A stretch of DNA of 64,000 nucleotides from Leptospira stimsonii (GCF_003545875.1 NZ_QHCS01000002.1:445001-509000), one strand, 5' to 3'; shown: positions 15,125 to 24,933, counted from the stretch's first letter. Made by a program: numbers and translations. Notes: generated by a model from the sequence alone, not told the origin.

Positions 15125-15907
15125 ATGTCGAATTCATTCGGGAACACTTTAAAAACTCTCAGAAACGCGAAGAAAAAAAGTCAGTTGGATCTCGCCTTGG
15201 ATGCGGGCATTTCGACGAAACATCTCAGCTTTTTGGAATCGGGTCGCGCCTTACCGGGAAAAGAAATCGTAAAAAAATTGACCGATGCTTTGGACATATC
15301 TTATCCGTTTCAAAGTATATTATTTCTCGCCGCCGGTTTTTCTCCCGATATAGAAACGGTTGAAGACGAACCTTCAAGCGTTGCCGTTGATCCTCTTTTG
15401 TTGAAACATATGAACTCGGTCACAACTTCGCCAACGATGATTGTGAGTTGGGATAACGTAGTCGTAAAACTCAATCTCGCTTTGGAAAAGCTGATCGCAA
15501 CACTAAGGGGGGACGATTTTTCAAAGGAAGGTCTTTCGGTGTTTGAGTTTATGTTTAGCGACAAGGGGCTCGGGCCTTATCTTTTGGAGAACCCTGAACT
15601 CAGGGATAGAATCGTAACCTGTAGTTATTTGGAGAATTTCGTTAGTCCTTTGGATCGGTCGACGAACGTTCCTGACCCGGAATCGGGTCAGTTTAACAAA
15701 ACGGGTTTTGCTCCGATGACGGTTAGTATAAAATATAAAGGAATTCTTATGTTTGATGTTTTACCCACCGCGAGCGGACATCCATACGAAGTCAATATCC
15801 GTTCCACGCGAATTTATACTTGGGTCCCTTCGAACCGTTTCACGGAAGACAGGATGAAAGATTTACTTTGTGCAGATTCGGATATTTCGGAATTAGTCGC
15901 TTATTGA
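15125..15907 (+). CDS. Helix-turn-helix regulator with an MmyB-like ligand domain
   Basis: 260 residues. The N-terminal 65 residues are an XRE-type helix-turn-helix (LKTLRNAKKKSQLDLALDAG then STKHLSFLESGR). The C-terminal part, including LVEN-like and FDVLPTASGHPYEVNI segments, matches the MmyB-like PAS-type domain that binds fatty acids or similar small molecules in its relatives. It is a cytoplasmic transcription factor with an unknown regulon. AAGGAAG lies just before the ATG. It is a single gene; the cupin downstream is separated by 276 bases and may be a target. Confidence 0.85.
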   Translation: MSNSFGNTLKTLRNAKKKSQLDLALDAGISTKHLSFLESGRALPGKEIVKKLTDALDISYPFQSILFLAAGFSPDIETVEDEPSSVAVDPLLLKHMNSVTTSPTMIVSWDNVVVKLNLALEKLIATLRGDDFSKEGLSVFEFMFSDKGLGPYLLENPELRDRIVTCSYLENFVSPLDRSTNVPDPESGQFNKTGFAPMTVSIKYKGILMFDVLPTASGHPYEVNIRSTRIYTWVPSNRFTEDRMKDLLCADSDISELVAY

Positions 15908-16089
15908 TCCAAAACGAAAAATTCTTCCAACATCGCTCGTATTTTGTTAAGCGATGAAAATCAGATTCTTATCGAGTTCAAGATAAGAGAGAGTCCTTCT
16001 GATAAACCGACCATTTCTATCGGAAAATCGAAATCCTTTTCCTATTTTTGGTAGAAAGGCGTTCTCTATAAATTCAAAAGTTAGCCTAT

Positions 16090-16105
16090 ATTACCTCCAG
16101 GTAAT
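16090..16105. promoter_or_regulatory. Palindromic operator candidate upstream of the cupin gene
   Basis: ATTACCTCCAGGTAAT: two seven-base arms ATTACCT and AGGTAAT around CC. It lies about 80 bases before the cupin start and 180 after the regulator gene. The shape fits a dimeric repressor site; no regulator is proved. Confidence 0.4.
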
Positions 16106-16183
16106 TGAATTAAAAATCAAAAAGAGATACGATATTCCAAATCAGAGTCGATCGAGAATCGATCGAAAATTTGGAGCTATAAT

Positions 16184-16861
16184 TTGAAGAAGTTTTTTAA
16201 AGTCTTTTCATTCGGAATGATCGTGCTAATAGGATACGTGTTTGTTGGAAACATTCTACACCTTTATCTTTTTCCGGAACAATCGGTTGTGGAAGAGGCC
16301 TATCCGATCGTGGGAGATACGATGGTGAATCGATTTGCAAAGGAACGTTATACTGTCCTAAGGACGGATCGGGAGACAAACGGACGTTATGCGGAAGTCG
16401 AGTTGCATCTCGATCCGGGGGGAGCGATTCCCAAAGCTCATATTCATTCCAATTACGATGAAACCTTTACCGTATTGAAAGGAGCGTTGACCTTGTGGAT
16501 GGACGGGAAGGAATTTTATCTCCTGCCAGGCGAATCTCATACGGTGCCAAAGGGAACTCCGCATCGTCCTTTCAACCGAGAAAATCGTGAATTCGTCGGA
16601 ATCGTTCGAGTCAATCCCCCGGCTCAGTGGGCATTATTTATAACACAGTTTCACGGATTCTTGACCGAAAAACAAGAGCCTCGCACGGACCTTGAATTTT
16701 TTTTACAAGCGATGTTGGTTTCGAGCTTTTACGGAGATACCTATCTCGCGTCGCCTCCGATTTCCGTACAAAAGGTTTTGGCATTTATCATCGCGCCGAC
16801 TTCCAGACTTTTAGGCTATAAAAGTTGGAAGCTGGAAAACTCTCTCAAATGGAGAGGATAA
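16184..16861 (+). CDS. Membrane-anchored cupin-domain protein
   Basis: 225 residues starting at TTG. One N-terminal membrane helix (about residues 10-30) is followed by a single cupin barrel: the first motif is AHIHSNYDETFTVLKG (His, His and Glu metal ligands) and the second is LPGESHTVPKGTPHRPFN with two further His. The metal site looks intact, so an enzymatic or small-molecule binding role outside or at the inner membrane is possible, but the substrate is unknown. The C-terminal 80 residues are not part of the cupin and include a hydrophobic stretch. Confidence 0.8.
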   Translation: MKKFFKVFSFGMIVLIGYVFVGNILHLYLFPEQSVVEEAYPIVGDTMVNRFAKERYTVLRTDRETNGRYAEVELHLDPGGAIPKAHIHSNYDETFTVLKGALTLWMDGKEFYLLPGESHTVPKGTPHRPFNRENREFVGIVRVNPPAQWALFITQFHGFLTEKQEPRTDLEFFLQAMLVSSFYGDTYLASPPISVQKVLAFIIAPTSRLLGYKSWKLENSLKWRG

Positions 16862-17106
16862 GAAGGATCGCATTTCTTTGAGAACAAGGCATTTTCAAAG
16901 AAAGCGGAGTAGGGCATATGCGGAGATCTCTGCACGAAATTGGTTTCGAAACACGAAGTGTAGAAAAGAAGAATCTAGTTTTCCGAAGAAGATCCTGACT
17001 AAGTTTTTAGTTTTGATACAAAAGAATGCATCTATGCTTTCGAGAATGTCGATTTCTTCTTTGAATTCAAGTAGACTCGATTCCAATCACATAAAGAAAT
17101 ACGATT

Positions 17107-18264
17107 ATGGAAAACGTCGCACAGTTTCATAACGAAACAAAGGAATTGTTGGAGAAAGCGAAGAATCGTTCGGAAAGTTTTCTTCAAAGATTTCACGATA
17201 TCGAAGGACTCTTTTATTCACGAGAAAGAGACTTCGGTGATATAATGAAACAATGGAAGGCATATGAGCCGACTTATCGGTTGATCGAAGAAGCTCAGGA
17301 AAAGGCGTATCGCAGTGCGATCCAAGAAAGTCTGAAAGATGCTCAATCGCTTAAAACACTCCGCGATTTTTTTCTATCTCCTTTCGGTAAACAAGCGCCG
17401 CGTTATGATCTGATTGCCGCGCTGGGAGATTCGGAATCCACTCAGATCGTCTTCACCGCTGTCGAGAAAGAATTGAATCGAAAAGTCGATGACGACGTGG
17501 ATTTTTCCTGTTTCAACGGATTATTAGAACTATTTAGATTTATTGAATATAAAGAAAAGGTTTTAAATTTTATCAGATCCGGCTTTAATCATACGATCGA
17601 AGCCGCGGGCGACAATCTCGTAAACGATACGATCTTCAATCACATAGGTAGATTGTGCATTCAGTTAAACGACGACCCTTCGGCTGAAGAAATTTATAAA
17701 GCCTTCGTTTTTGGAGGAGATCCGAAAAGACATTATGAAATGAACACGGTCGCGGCGAAACTTTCCCTTTATCTTACGGCCCTAAACTATCAAGGTCCGA
17801 TCGATGCAATTCGGGATTACATTGAATATTATAGTGAATCTTACGGAGACGACGAGTTCGTAGTTACGGCAAGATATTCCTATTGGTGGTTTAATAAGAA
17901 TGCCGAAGAGGCTTTGCTATTTTTGGGCGATTCGGAAAAAAGGAAGAGCCTTGGAATTGTGGCTTCCCTTTTGGCCGATTTAAACGAAAAGAGAGCGATC
18001 ACAATATTACGAACGCGCTTAAAGGATTTGACGAATCCGGTTACCTGCGAAGTCTTTAAGGAAGCGATCCATAGATTGGAAACACAGAACGAAATTCCGA
18101 AACATCAGGATCGAATGATCTGGATGTTCGGCTTCGTTACTAGGACGGAATTGGCTTTAGGAAATCGAAACGATAATGTTTTCGTAAGAAGAGCGGAAGA
18201 ACTTTCAAATACCAATCTAGCGATCGTTCAAGAAGTGGATGACTCTACGCCGGAAGATATCTGA
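17107..18264 (+). CDS. Unidentified helical protein
   Basis: 385 residues, soluble, without a signal peptide. Strongly helical throughout, with paired helices in the middle and C-terminal parts (for example SLLADLNEKRAITILRTRL) that look like HEAT-type repeats. No catalytic motif is seen. It is preceded by 245 bases without a gene and followed closely by the M23 peptidase gene; no operon link is certain. I do not recognise the family. Confidence 0.75.
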   Translation: MENVAQFHNETKELLEKAKNRSESFLQRFHDIEGLFYSRERDFGDIMKQWKAYEPTYRLIEEAQEKAYRSAIQESLKDAQSLKTLRDFFLSPFGKQAPRYDLIAALGDSESTQIVFTAVEKELNRKVDDDVDFSCFNGLLELFRFIEYKEKVLNFIRSGFNHTIEAAGDNLVNDTIFNHIGRLCIQLNDDPSAEEIYKAFVFGGDPKRHYEMNTVAAKLSLYLTALNYQGPIDAIRDYIEYYSESYGDDEFVVTARYSYWWFNKNAEEALLFLGDSEKRKSLGIVASLLADLNEKRAITILRTRLKDLTNPVTCEVFKEAIHRLETQNEIPKHQDRMIWMFGFVTRTELALGNRNDNVFVRRAEELSNTNLAIVQEVDDSTPEDI

Positions 18265-18335
18265 AAGATACCGATTCTTTTTTCCGCTTGGGACGAAGGA
18301 GTGTCTTTTGAACGAACGAAAACTAAAAACCCAAA

Positions 18336-19013
18336 ATGTCTTTAAAAAGGATTGTATTTAATTTTGTTCGGACTCTTTTATTGCTCCTTGTCTTTTGCGG
18401 AAGGGACCCAAAAGAAATCGTTTTCTTCGAAGATTTATCAGCTAAGGATAAATCTTTCTTCCGGGACGAACTCACCTTTGACGATACTATAAAATTTTTT
18501 TCTGAGCATCCCGAATTCATATCGAACGGCTTTGACTTTCCGGTCGGAGCGCCGAATGCAAAGGGTTATATTGACAAACAACCCTTCGGAAAGAATTTTC
18601 ATCTCGGAGAAGATTGGAACGCGGCCGGGAGAAACGACTACGGCGATCCTGTCCATTCGGTTTCGCACGGAATCGTCAAGTTTGCAAGAGAAGAAGGTCC
18701 GGGTTGGGGAAACGTGATCCTGCTAACACATAGACTTCCTGATGGAAGATGGATCAATTCCCTCTACGCGCATCTTTCGAAGATGTCCGTAAAAAAAGGA
18801 GACCGAGTTCGGAAGGGAGATCGAATCGGAAAAATCGGAGATGCGAATCGACGCTACGGACCGCATCTTCATTTTGAACTTCGAGAGGACTTTTATCTTC
18901 CCACTGGAAGGGGATACGGAAAGGCGCACGACGGTTATCTCAATCCGAAGGAATTCATCCGGGCAAACCGTCGTTTTGCAAAAGGTCGCAAACGAAAGAA
19001 CAGCGAACTCTGA
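18336..19013 (+). CDS. M23-family metallopeptidase, probable lipoprotein
   Basis: 225 residues. The signal ends LLVFCG, with Cys21 as a possible lipid site. The LytM/M23 zinc motifs are present: HLGEDWNA (H-x3-D), a distal His in YAHLS, and HLHFEL (H-x-H). Such enzymes cut peptide cross-links of peptidoglycan; the catalytic residues look complete, so it may be active in the periplasm. It may act in cell-wall turnover or as an envelope accessory factor. It is convergent with the DoxX gene, with 21 bases between stops. Confidence 0.88.
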   Translation: MSLKRIVFNFVRTLLLLLVFCGRDPKEIVFFEDLSAKDKSFFRDELTFDDTIKFFSEHPEFISNGFDFPVGAPNAKGYIDKQPFGKNFHLGEDWNAAGRNDYGDPVHSVSHGIVKFAREEGPGWGNVILLTHRLPDGRWINSLYAHLSKMSVKKGDRVRKGDRIGKIGDANRRYGPHLHFELREDFYLPTGRGYGKAHDGYLNPKEFIRANRRFAKGRKRKNSEL

Positions 19014-19034
19014 TTTGGTGTTCTATCGTTTTTC

Positions 19035-19505
19035 CTAGGTTTGTTTTCGAAGGCGATCTAGGGAGAATCTACCGGGCCCTGCAAGAAACAAATAGACGGA
19101 ACTTAAAAGCTGTGAATATTCCGATCGAATTTCGTGAAGCACAGCCCAAATTCCTTGAATCGGAGGTGAGGCCGGTGATGCGAGCGGTGAGGTTCCAAAA
19201 TACAACGGAATCTTAGTCAGGATCATCGCGACGATCATCTCAAAAATAAATAGAAGGCTCCATTGTTTTGTGGCGAGTCCCAGGATCAATGAAAGGCCGC
19301 CGATGATTTCCAGAGCTCCGATACATCCCGCAACGAGTTCCGGTTGCGAGAAGCCGAGTTTTGTAAATCGCCCAATGCCTTGGTTTACGAAGAGGAATTT
19401 GATCACTCCTTCCCAAAAGAAAACTCCGCCGGCTAAGATTCTGATCAAGACACTCCATCGATTTTCCGTATCTTCGATTCTTAAGATGGTTTTAAGAAGA
19501 TTCAT
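19035..19505 (-). CDS. DoxX-family membrane protein
   Basis: 156 residues with four hydrophobic helices. The pattern RILAGGVFFWEGVIKFL, then GALEIIGGLSLILGL, and FEMIVAMILTKIPLY is that of the DoxX family, small inner-membrane proteins linked in other bacteria to respiratory or redox stress functions. The exact role is unknown. A GAAGGAGCG ribosome site lies about ten bases before the ATG. Confidence 0.87.
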   Translation of the reverse strand: MNLLKTILRIEDTENRWSVLIRILAGGVFFWEGVIKFLFVNQGIGRFTKLGFSQPELVAGCIGALEIIGGLSLILGLATKQWSLLFIFEMIVAMILTKIPLYFGTSPLASPASPPIQGIWAVLHEIRSEYSQLLSSVYLFLAGPGRFSLDRLRKQT

Positions 19506-20071
19506 TGCAATCGCTCCTTCTTCCCATCGCAGTTTTCAAAGAACAGGAAGTAAATTCTTACTAAGTTAGACAATGCCCCTCTCAGATTACGGGTATAAAG
19601 GGATTCAGAACGGAATGAATGACAGAGAATCGTACATAACCCATGTTAAATCCAACCCCAATGATTCCTTGGGAAGAAAATAATTTCCAATTTCGACAGG
19701 AACACACTCCGTACGATTCACGCGCTCGACCGGTTTTACTCGCACGTACACCGATTCTTCTCGTGAAAAAGGAAGGCTTTGAGCAAAGATCCAACACGGT
19801 TGTATTCAAATCGAAAATCACGGCTCCTTTCTAAGAAATTCGAAAGTTGTATCGGCTCGTCAACTCTTCTCGATACTAAATGAAATACGTTTGAAATTGG
19901 AACGTCATAAGGGCAGAATCAGGACGCGTAAAATATTATACCGAATGTTATAAAAAAGGTCGTTGAGACCCATGATTTACTAACGTATTTCCAAATTCTT
20001 GGAAAAATCCTATTGACAGTATGCGCGTGAACAGTTTCCGTTTTGATCTGAAATATAGAAACAGGAACTCC
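19506..20071. other. Divergent intergenic region without a recognised gene
   Basis: 566 bases separating the DoxX gene (minus) from the first Omp85-like gene (plus). Short frames near 19582-19834 on both strands have no ribosome site or family match. Promoters of both flanking genes should lie here. A possible -35 TTGACA occurs at about 20013-20018 in front of the plus-strand gene. Confidence 0.45.
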
Positions 20072-21619
20072 ATGAAGAATTTTCTGAAAATCGTAAGTAT
20101 TGCAGTATGTCTGATCATTCTGCCCGCGACGACGGGGATTGTGTACGGACAGGATAAAGAGGACTGTTCAAAGCTCGCCTTTGTTGATTATAGTTCTCGA
20201 ACACCGAGAACGGATTTGCCCTTTCCTATCTCGGAGATGAGACGACTCAGACCCGAAGACATCTGTAAAAAGAAGGAAGGCTGGTTTCCAACGGGTCTTC
20301 CTCTTTTGAACTCGGACCCGAACGTCGGAGTCGGTTATGGGATTCGAGTTTTCTTGATCAACAACGGAAAGAAATCCGATCCTTTTTTTGAATATACTCC
20401 GTATCGTTTTCGGATGTTTGCGCAGTATTTTAATACGACCAAGAATAGACAGTATCAAGACGTAAGTTTTGACGCACCCTATGTGTTTGATACACAATGG
20501 AGAATGCGCGGGGATTTGATCTACGATACGAACCCAAACACGCTTTATTACGGGATTGGTGAGAAATCTCTCCAACCGCTTTCCTATCAGGAAAGAAATC
20601 AACCCGGCGGCGAAATCGTGAGAAACTCTACTTACCATTCTCGTGAGCAGAATATCTTTTTTACGAGACCGGGAGGACCAGGGGATCCGGTGGATTTTCA
20701 AGGAACCAACTATTCCGGTTTTCCTGCAAACGACGCGTTTCGTGTAACGGATAGAATGTACAACCGTTATGATATTCGTTCCCCGCAGGCCAACTTAAGC
20801 GGAGAAAGAAACTTTTTCGGCGGCCTCGTTCGTATGGTTGCCGGCGTGAGAGTTTCGCAAAACATCATTAAGACGTTTGACGGGCAGTTTGTTAAGAGCA
20901 CGGACCCTCTTACGGAAGGAACTCCTTTTAGTAATACCGGCACGGCGCCAAACGCAAAAACAAAAGTTACGGAAGATGCAGAGGCAGGAAAAATCATCGG
21001 AGCGAATGGAGGAAATGTAAACTCAGTACGTTTCGGTCTCGTTTTAGATACAAGGGATTTGGAGCCGGATCCGAACAGAGGGATTTTCTTGGAAGCAACG
21101 TATGAGAAAGTTGCAAAATCTTTGGGTTCGGATTTTCAATATTCCAAGTATTTTACCCAGATGAAATTCTTCTATAGCCCGTTTCCTAAAACCTTCGATA
21201 AACTGGTATTAGCCGGTCGCGGCGCTTTTGGTATGACTGACGGAGACGCTCCCTTTTTCGAATACAGGAACCTTTGGTCGACCGAAGGTGGTATTACGGG
21301 ACTCGGAGGGTTACGGACCCTTCGCGGTTACAAACAAGATCGTTTTTCGGGAAAAGCGATGGGTTGGGGTAACTTAGAAGTACGGTGGAAGTTTTTTGAT
21401 TTTAACGTAGCCGGACAACATTTCGCATTGAATTTGGTTCCGTTCGTGGACTTCGGTCGCGTTTGGGACGACGAACACAATGTCGGATTAAAGGATTATA
21501 AATACTCCAGAGGTTTGGGATTTCGAATCGCCTGGAACCAAAGTACGATCCTGATGTTGGACTACGCGGTCTCCAAAGAAGACAAACAAATATTTATGAA
21601 CTTTAACCACATATTCTGA
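20072..21619 (+). CDS. Omp85/BamA-like outer-membrane barrel protein (paralog 1)
   Basis: About 515 residues with a signal peptide ending VYGQ. After a short Cys-containing head, the chain shows outer-membrane strands and the surface-antigen signature LGGLRTLRGYKQDRFSG, followed by NLEVRWKF and a terminal NFNHIF ending in Phe, as expected for a BAM-inserted barrel. No clear POTRA repeats are seen, so it is a short Omp85-type barrel rather than BamA itself. ATG 20072 was chosen because it begins the signal. It forms a unit with the DUF1566 lipoprotein and the close paralog at 22461. Confidence 0.82.
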   Translation: MKNFLKIVSIAVCLIILPATTGIVYGQDKEDCSKLAFVDYSSRTPRTDLPFPISEMRRLRPEDICKKKEGWFPTGLPLLNSDPNVGVGYGIRVFLINNGKKSDPFFEYTPYRFRMFAQYFNTTKNRQYQDVSFDAPYVFDTQWRMRGDLIYDTNPNTLYYGIGEKSLQPLSYQERNQPGGEIVRNSTYHSREQNIFFTRPGGPGDPVDFQGTNYSGFPANDAFRVTDRMYNRYDIRSPQANLSGERNFFGGLVRMVAGVRVSQNIIKTFDGQFVKSTDPLTEGTPFSNTGTAPNAKTKVTEDAEAGKIIGANGGNVNSVRFGLVLDTRDLEPDPNRGIFLEATYEKVAKSLGSDFQYSKYFTQMKFFYSPFPKTFDKLVLAGRGAFGMTDGDAPFFEYRNLWSTEGGITGLGGLRTLRGYKQDRFSGKAMGWGNLEVRWKFFDFNVAGQHFALNLVPFVDFGRVWDDEHNVGLKDYKYSRGLGFRIAWNQSTILMLDYAVSKEDKQIFMNFNHIF

Positions 21620-21626
21620 GGAAATC

Positions 21627-22310
21627 ATGAAAAAATATAAGAATATTCTAATACTCAGTATTGCACTTTCCTTCTTTGCCAATTGCGAAGAAAAACCTGA
21701 CGATACGACTCTTGGCTTTATCAACGAAGATTCGAAAGTCCTCCTTGCCGGGATGATATTTTTTAGTCCCTACGTTGCTGATACTGCGTCCGGAACGGTT
21801 ACGAATACGACAAGCGGTCTGATGTGGAAGATCTGCTCTCAAGGACAAGTATTACGAGTCGGGTCAAACGGTACTTACGATTGTGAAGGAATTAACAATA
21901 GTTCTACGGTGATCGGAAGATTCGGAGCGACGTTGCACCAATATTGTTCCCTAAACCTAAACGATTGTAATACAATCTCACTTCCTGCCGTTTTGGTGGG
22001 CCAAACTCCGGGATTTACAGGGACGAGTGAAGCCTTTACTTCCTGTAATCAAGATCGTACCGGCGGTCATTCGGATTGGAGAGTTCCTTCTTTTCCAGAG
22101 CTAAAGGCGCTGACCGCTTCGGGAAGTTTAAACGCACTTCTGTTGAAATTTCCGAATACTGTGGAAGACAACTACTGGAGTTCCTGGGCGAAAGAGGGCA
22201 CGGTCGATACGGCGCGTGCAGTGAATTTTACGGCGACTCATTTCGGTGATGAAACCGGTTTTACGAAGACGAGTAGATACTTTGTCCGTTGTGTAAGGAA
22301 TCTTCCTTAA
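21627..22310 (+). CDS. DUF1566 (Lcl C-terminal-like) lipoprotein
   Basis: 227 residues. The signal ends FANC, with Cys20 as the likely lipid site. The DUF1566 core is visible: SGLMWKIC near the N-terminus, GGHSDWRVPSFPELKAL in the middle, YWSSW and the closing FVRCVRNLP. Such domains occur in secreted proteins, often surface or lectin-like, but their role is not defined. It starts seven bases after the first Omp85-like gene, with GGAAATC before the ATG, so it is probably cotranslated with it and may be exported to the surface together with the barrel. Confidence 0.87.
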   Translation: MKKYKNILILSIALSFFANCEEKPDDTTLGFINEDSKVLLAGMIFFSPYVADTASGTVTNTTSGLMWKICSQGQVLRVGSNGTYDCEGINNSSTVIGRFGATLHQYCSLNLNDCNTISLPAVLVGQTPGFTGTSEAFTSCNQDRTGGHSDWRVPSFPELKALTASGSLNALLLKFPNTVEDNYWSSWAKEGTVDTARAVNFTATHFGDETGFTKTSRYFVRCVRNLP

Positions 22311-22325
22311 TTCTCTAACTGTTTT

Positions 22326-22359
22326 TTTCTCCCGAGAAAAAATAGAAACTCGGGAGAAA
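22326..22359. terminator. Hairpin between the lipoprotein and the second barrel gene
   Basis: Arms TTTCTCCCGAG and CTCGGGAGAAA with a 12-base A-rich loop. A T run precedes rather than follows the stem, so termination on the plus strand is likely to be weak; it may instead separate expression of the two barrel genes. Confidence 0.5.
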
Positions 22360-22460
22360 ATTCCATTCATTCTTTCTTTCCGTAAATGTGAGTATTCTCT
22401 CATATTCGGTTTGACATCCAAAAAGGGTTGGTTAGAAATTCGTAATCTTCTCGGTGTTAT

Positions 22461-23984
22461 ATGATGAAAAAAAGAACCCTTCTTCCGATCTTGATTCTTT
22501 CTACTCTGATCTTTTTTGTTTCCGAGGTTTCTTCTCAGGAAAACTTTACCGGCTGTGATAAACCGGAGGAAAGAAAGGACCTTCCTTTTCGGATCGATCG
22601 AGTAAAGCAGATGTGTAAAAAGGATTTGGATAATAAGAAAGAAGGTTGGTATCCTACCGGTTTGCCTTTGATCAACTCGGATCCGAATGAAGGGATCGGT
22701 TACGGGGTTCGTGTTTACGGTTATAATAACGGAAAGAAGACGGATCCATTTTTCGAATATACTCCTTACCGACTTCGGTTTTTCGCGCAATATTTTAATA
22801 CGACTAAGAATGCGCAGTATCATCAGCTGAGTTTGGATATGCCTTATATCGCGAACACGCAGTGGCGATTGCGTGCAGACGCACTTCTTACGATCACTCC
22901 AACGACTCTTTATTTCGGGGTGGGCGAATCCACTCTCAAACCTCTGAGTTACCAAGAAAGAAATCAACCGGGAGCTCCTCAGGTTAATAACGCTCAATAC
23001 GGTGCACAAGAATCGACATTTATGTATCAAAGACCGGGTGGCCCCGGAGATCCGATCGAACTCGGCGGAAGGATGTATTCCGGAATTCCAGCCGGTCCCG
23101 CGTTTAACGTGACGGATCGTATGTACAACCGTTATACGATTCAAACCCCACAATTGAACTTCAGTTCGGAACGTTCGTATTTTCACGGAACCGTTAGACT
23201 CGTCGCCGGTTTTCGTTTTTCGAATAACATCGTTCAGGCGAATGACGGTAAGTTTGTCAAAGCAGTGGATCCGATCTTCGACGGAACACCGTTGAGCACT
23301 TCCGGAGAAGTTCCGAACGCAAAGACCCGATTGACCGAAGACGCGGAAGCGGGAAAGATCAAAGGATATCACGGTGGTTATGTGAACACCGCAAAGATCG
23401 GTTTGGTTTACGATACACGGGATTATGAACCCGATCCAAACTCCGGTGTTTTTTTAGAAGCAACGTATGAGAAAGCCACGAAGACGATCGGTTCTAATTT
23501 CGATTTTCAGAAATATTTCGGACACGCTAAATTCTTCTATAGTCCTTTTCCAAAGACGTTTGAAAAGTTAGTCTTAGCCTCTCGTTTCGGTTTTGGAGTT
23601 TCGGACGGGGATGTTCCATTTTTCGAATATAGAAATTTATGGGGAACTGAGAACACCGTTTCCGGCTTAGGCGGTCTTCGAACTCTAAGAGGATACAAAC
23701 AAGATCGATTTGTGGGACGAGCCATGGGTTTTGGAACGGTGGAAGTTCGTTGGAAATTCTACGATTTCTCCGTGGGAGACGAATACTTCGCTCTGAATCT
23801 TGTTCCCTTCTGGGACTTCGGTCGAGTTTGGAACGACGAGCATAAGGCCGGGCTTACGGATTACAAGTATTCCCAAGGGATGGGTTTGCGGATTGCTTGG
23901 AATCAGGCCACGATCATTATGATCGATTATGCGGTTTCAAGAGAAGATAAGCAGTTGTTCGTGAATTTCAGCCATGTATTTTAA
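22461..23984 (+). CDS. Omp85/BamA-like outer-membrane barrel protein (paralog 2)
   Basis: 507 residues with a signal peptide ending SSQ. It matches the protein at 20072 along its length: both share GWxPTGLPLxNSDPN near residue 65, FFEYTPYR, YQERNQPG, RMYNRY, and LRTLRGYKQDRF near the C-terminus, and both end in a Phe-terminated strand (NFSHVF). It is an outer-membrane barrel of the surface-antigen type. The gene starts 150 bases after the DUF1566 gene, beyond a hairpin, so it may have its own promoter. The duplicated pair suggests two related substrates or conditions. Confidence 0.82.
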   Translation: MMKKRTLLPILILSTLIFFVSEVSSQENFTGCDKPEERKDLPFRIDRVKQMCKKDLDNKKEGWYPTGLPLINSDPNEGIGYGVRVYGYNNGKKTDPFFEYTPYRLRFFAQYFNTTKNAQYHQLSLDMPYIANTQWRLRADALLTITPTTLYFGVGESTLKPLSYQERNQPGAPQVNNAQYGAQESTFMYQRPGGPGDPIELGGRMYSGIPAGPAFNVTDRMYNRYTIQTPQLNFSSERSYFHGTVRLVAGFRFSNNIVQANDGKFVKAVDPIFDGTPLSTSGEVPNAKTRLTEDAEAGKIKGYHGGYVNTAKIGLVYDTRDYEPDPNSGVFLEATYEKATKTIGSNFDFQKYFGHAKFFYSPFPKTFEKLVLASRFGFGVSDGDVPFFEYRNLWGTENTVSGLGGLRTLRGYKQDRFVGRAMGFGTVEVRWKFYDFSVGDEYFALNLVPFWDFGRVWNDEHKAGLTDYKYSQGMGLRIAWNQATIIMIDYAVSREDKQLFVNFSHVF

Positions 23985-24154
23985 GAATTCGAAATTTAGA
24001 ATATTCAATTTTTATAATTTTTTTTTTACAAAATTGCGGTCTCGCTTTGTGTTTTTTGCGGAATTAAGCAATGAAATTCTTTTACCTCTAATTTAGAGCT
24101 TGTCGCACAACCTTACACTTTTCCTAAAAGGTGTCCGGATCTTTAGAAAAATCT
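23985..24154. other. Start of a gene-free convergent region (to 24933)
   Basis: The whole 949-base space between the second barrel gene and nadB has no convincing gene. It holds element copy C and at least three single copies of the palindrome found in the repeats, at 24421-24434, 24494-24507 and 24778-24791. This first part is AT-rich. Confidence 0.6.
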
Positions 24155-24306
24155 GTCGGAACTACGACGATTCTTCCGTAAAAGTCGCGCGCCCCACCCT
24201 GATCTTGGGTGGAGGGGAGCGGTGGCGGGAAAACCGAGGAGATTTTCCTTTATCAGAAAAACATCTTTTTTGCAAGCGAAAGGTCTCCGATTTTAGGAAC
24301 TCCTAC
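24155..24306 (+). repeat. Palindrome-bounded dispersed element, copy C
   Basis: 152 bp from GTCGGAACTACGAC (24155-24168) to TTAGGAACTCCTAC (24293-24306), with GTAAAAGTCGCGCGCCCC, CACCCTGATCTTGGGTGG (a hairpin), CTTTATCAGAAAA and TTTTGCAA inside. Confidence 0.88.
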
Positions 24307-24420
24307 AAAAATTCTCCCCTACATTTCCGATTCAAAATAGCTTTCTCATTTGTGGGTAAGGTTATGCAAAGCAGGGAAAATCGAAAAAAAAATCCGTTTT
24401 TGTAAAATGTGAACCCGTTT

Positions 24421-24791
24421 GTGTGAGCTCCTACAAATTACAATGTATCCGTCTTTGCCGAAGATTTTGAACCCTTCCCTGTTTCCAAAAAAAGTATGAG
24501 TTCCTACTTTTTCGGTTTGGGGACAAGCTCCGATTTTTTAGTCCAAAACGACGGAAATCCGTTCTCTTTGCAAAGAAAGATCGATCTTTTTTTAAGATAA
24601 TGTTTGAAGTTCCGAAATTTTTTACATATAATAAAAGTTGAATATTCCTTGTTCCGACAAACGAGTCGTTTGTGAAAATTGCTTGCAATCGGACTTGAGG
24701 TCCGCTTCCGATAAAATGATGGTTTGTGAAAGACCGAAAGGACTCACCTTGCAAGGCCGAGTCTATTGGTAGAAAATGAGGGAGCTCCCAC
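24421..24791. repeat. Three single palindrome sites
   Basis: GTGTGAGCTCCTAC at 24421-24434, GTATGAGTTCCTAC at 24494-24507 and GAGGGAGCTCCCAC at 24778-24791. They share the core of the repeat-element ends but lack the internal blocks of the complete element. Confidence 0.6.
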
Positions 24792-24933
24792 ATTTTCATC
24801 CTGAGCGTTTTCGAACCGACTGATGGCGCTCGATTCGTATGTGAGCTTACTCCAATTCGGGGGACTAATAGAAAGCGTAAAATTCCTCTTGGACCGGTGA
24901 CATCAACGTCACAAAATCCGATCCGTTTACGGA

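Noticed and set aside
19643..19834. 63-codon frame in the DoxX-barrel space
   Set aside because: No ribosome site, no family, and a competing frame on the other strand; not supported.
22128..23372. 414-codon minus-strand frame under the second barrel gene
   Set aside because: It lies opposite a gene with a clear signal peptide and Omp85 motifs, and its translation is Arg/Ser-rich without any domain.
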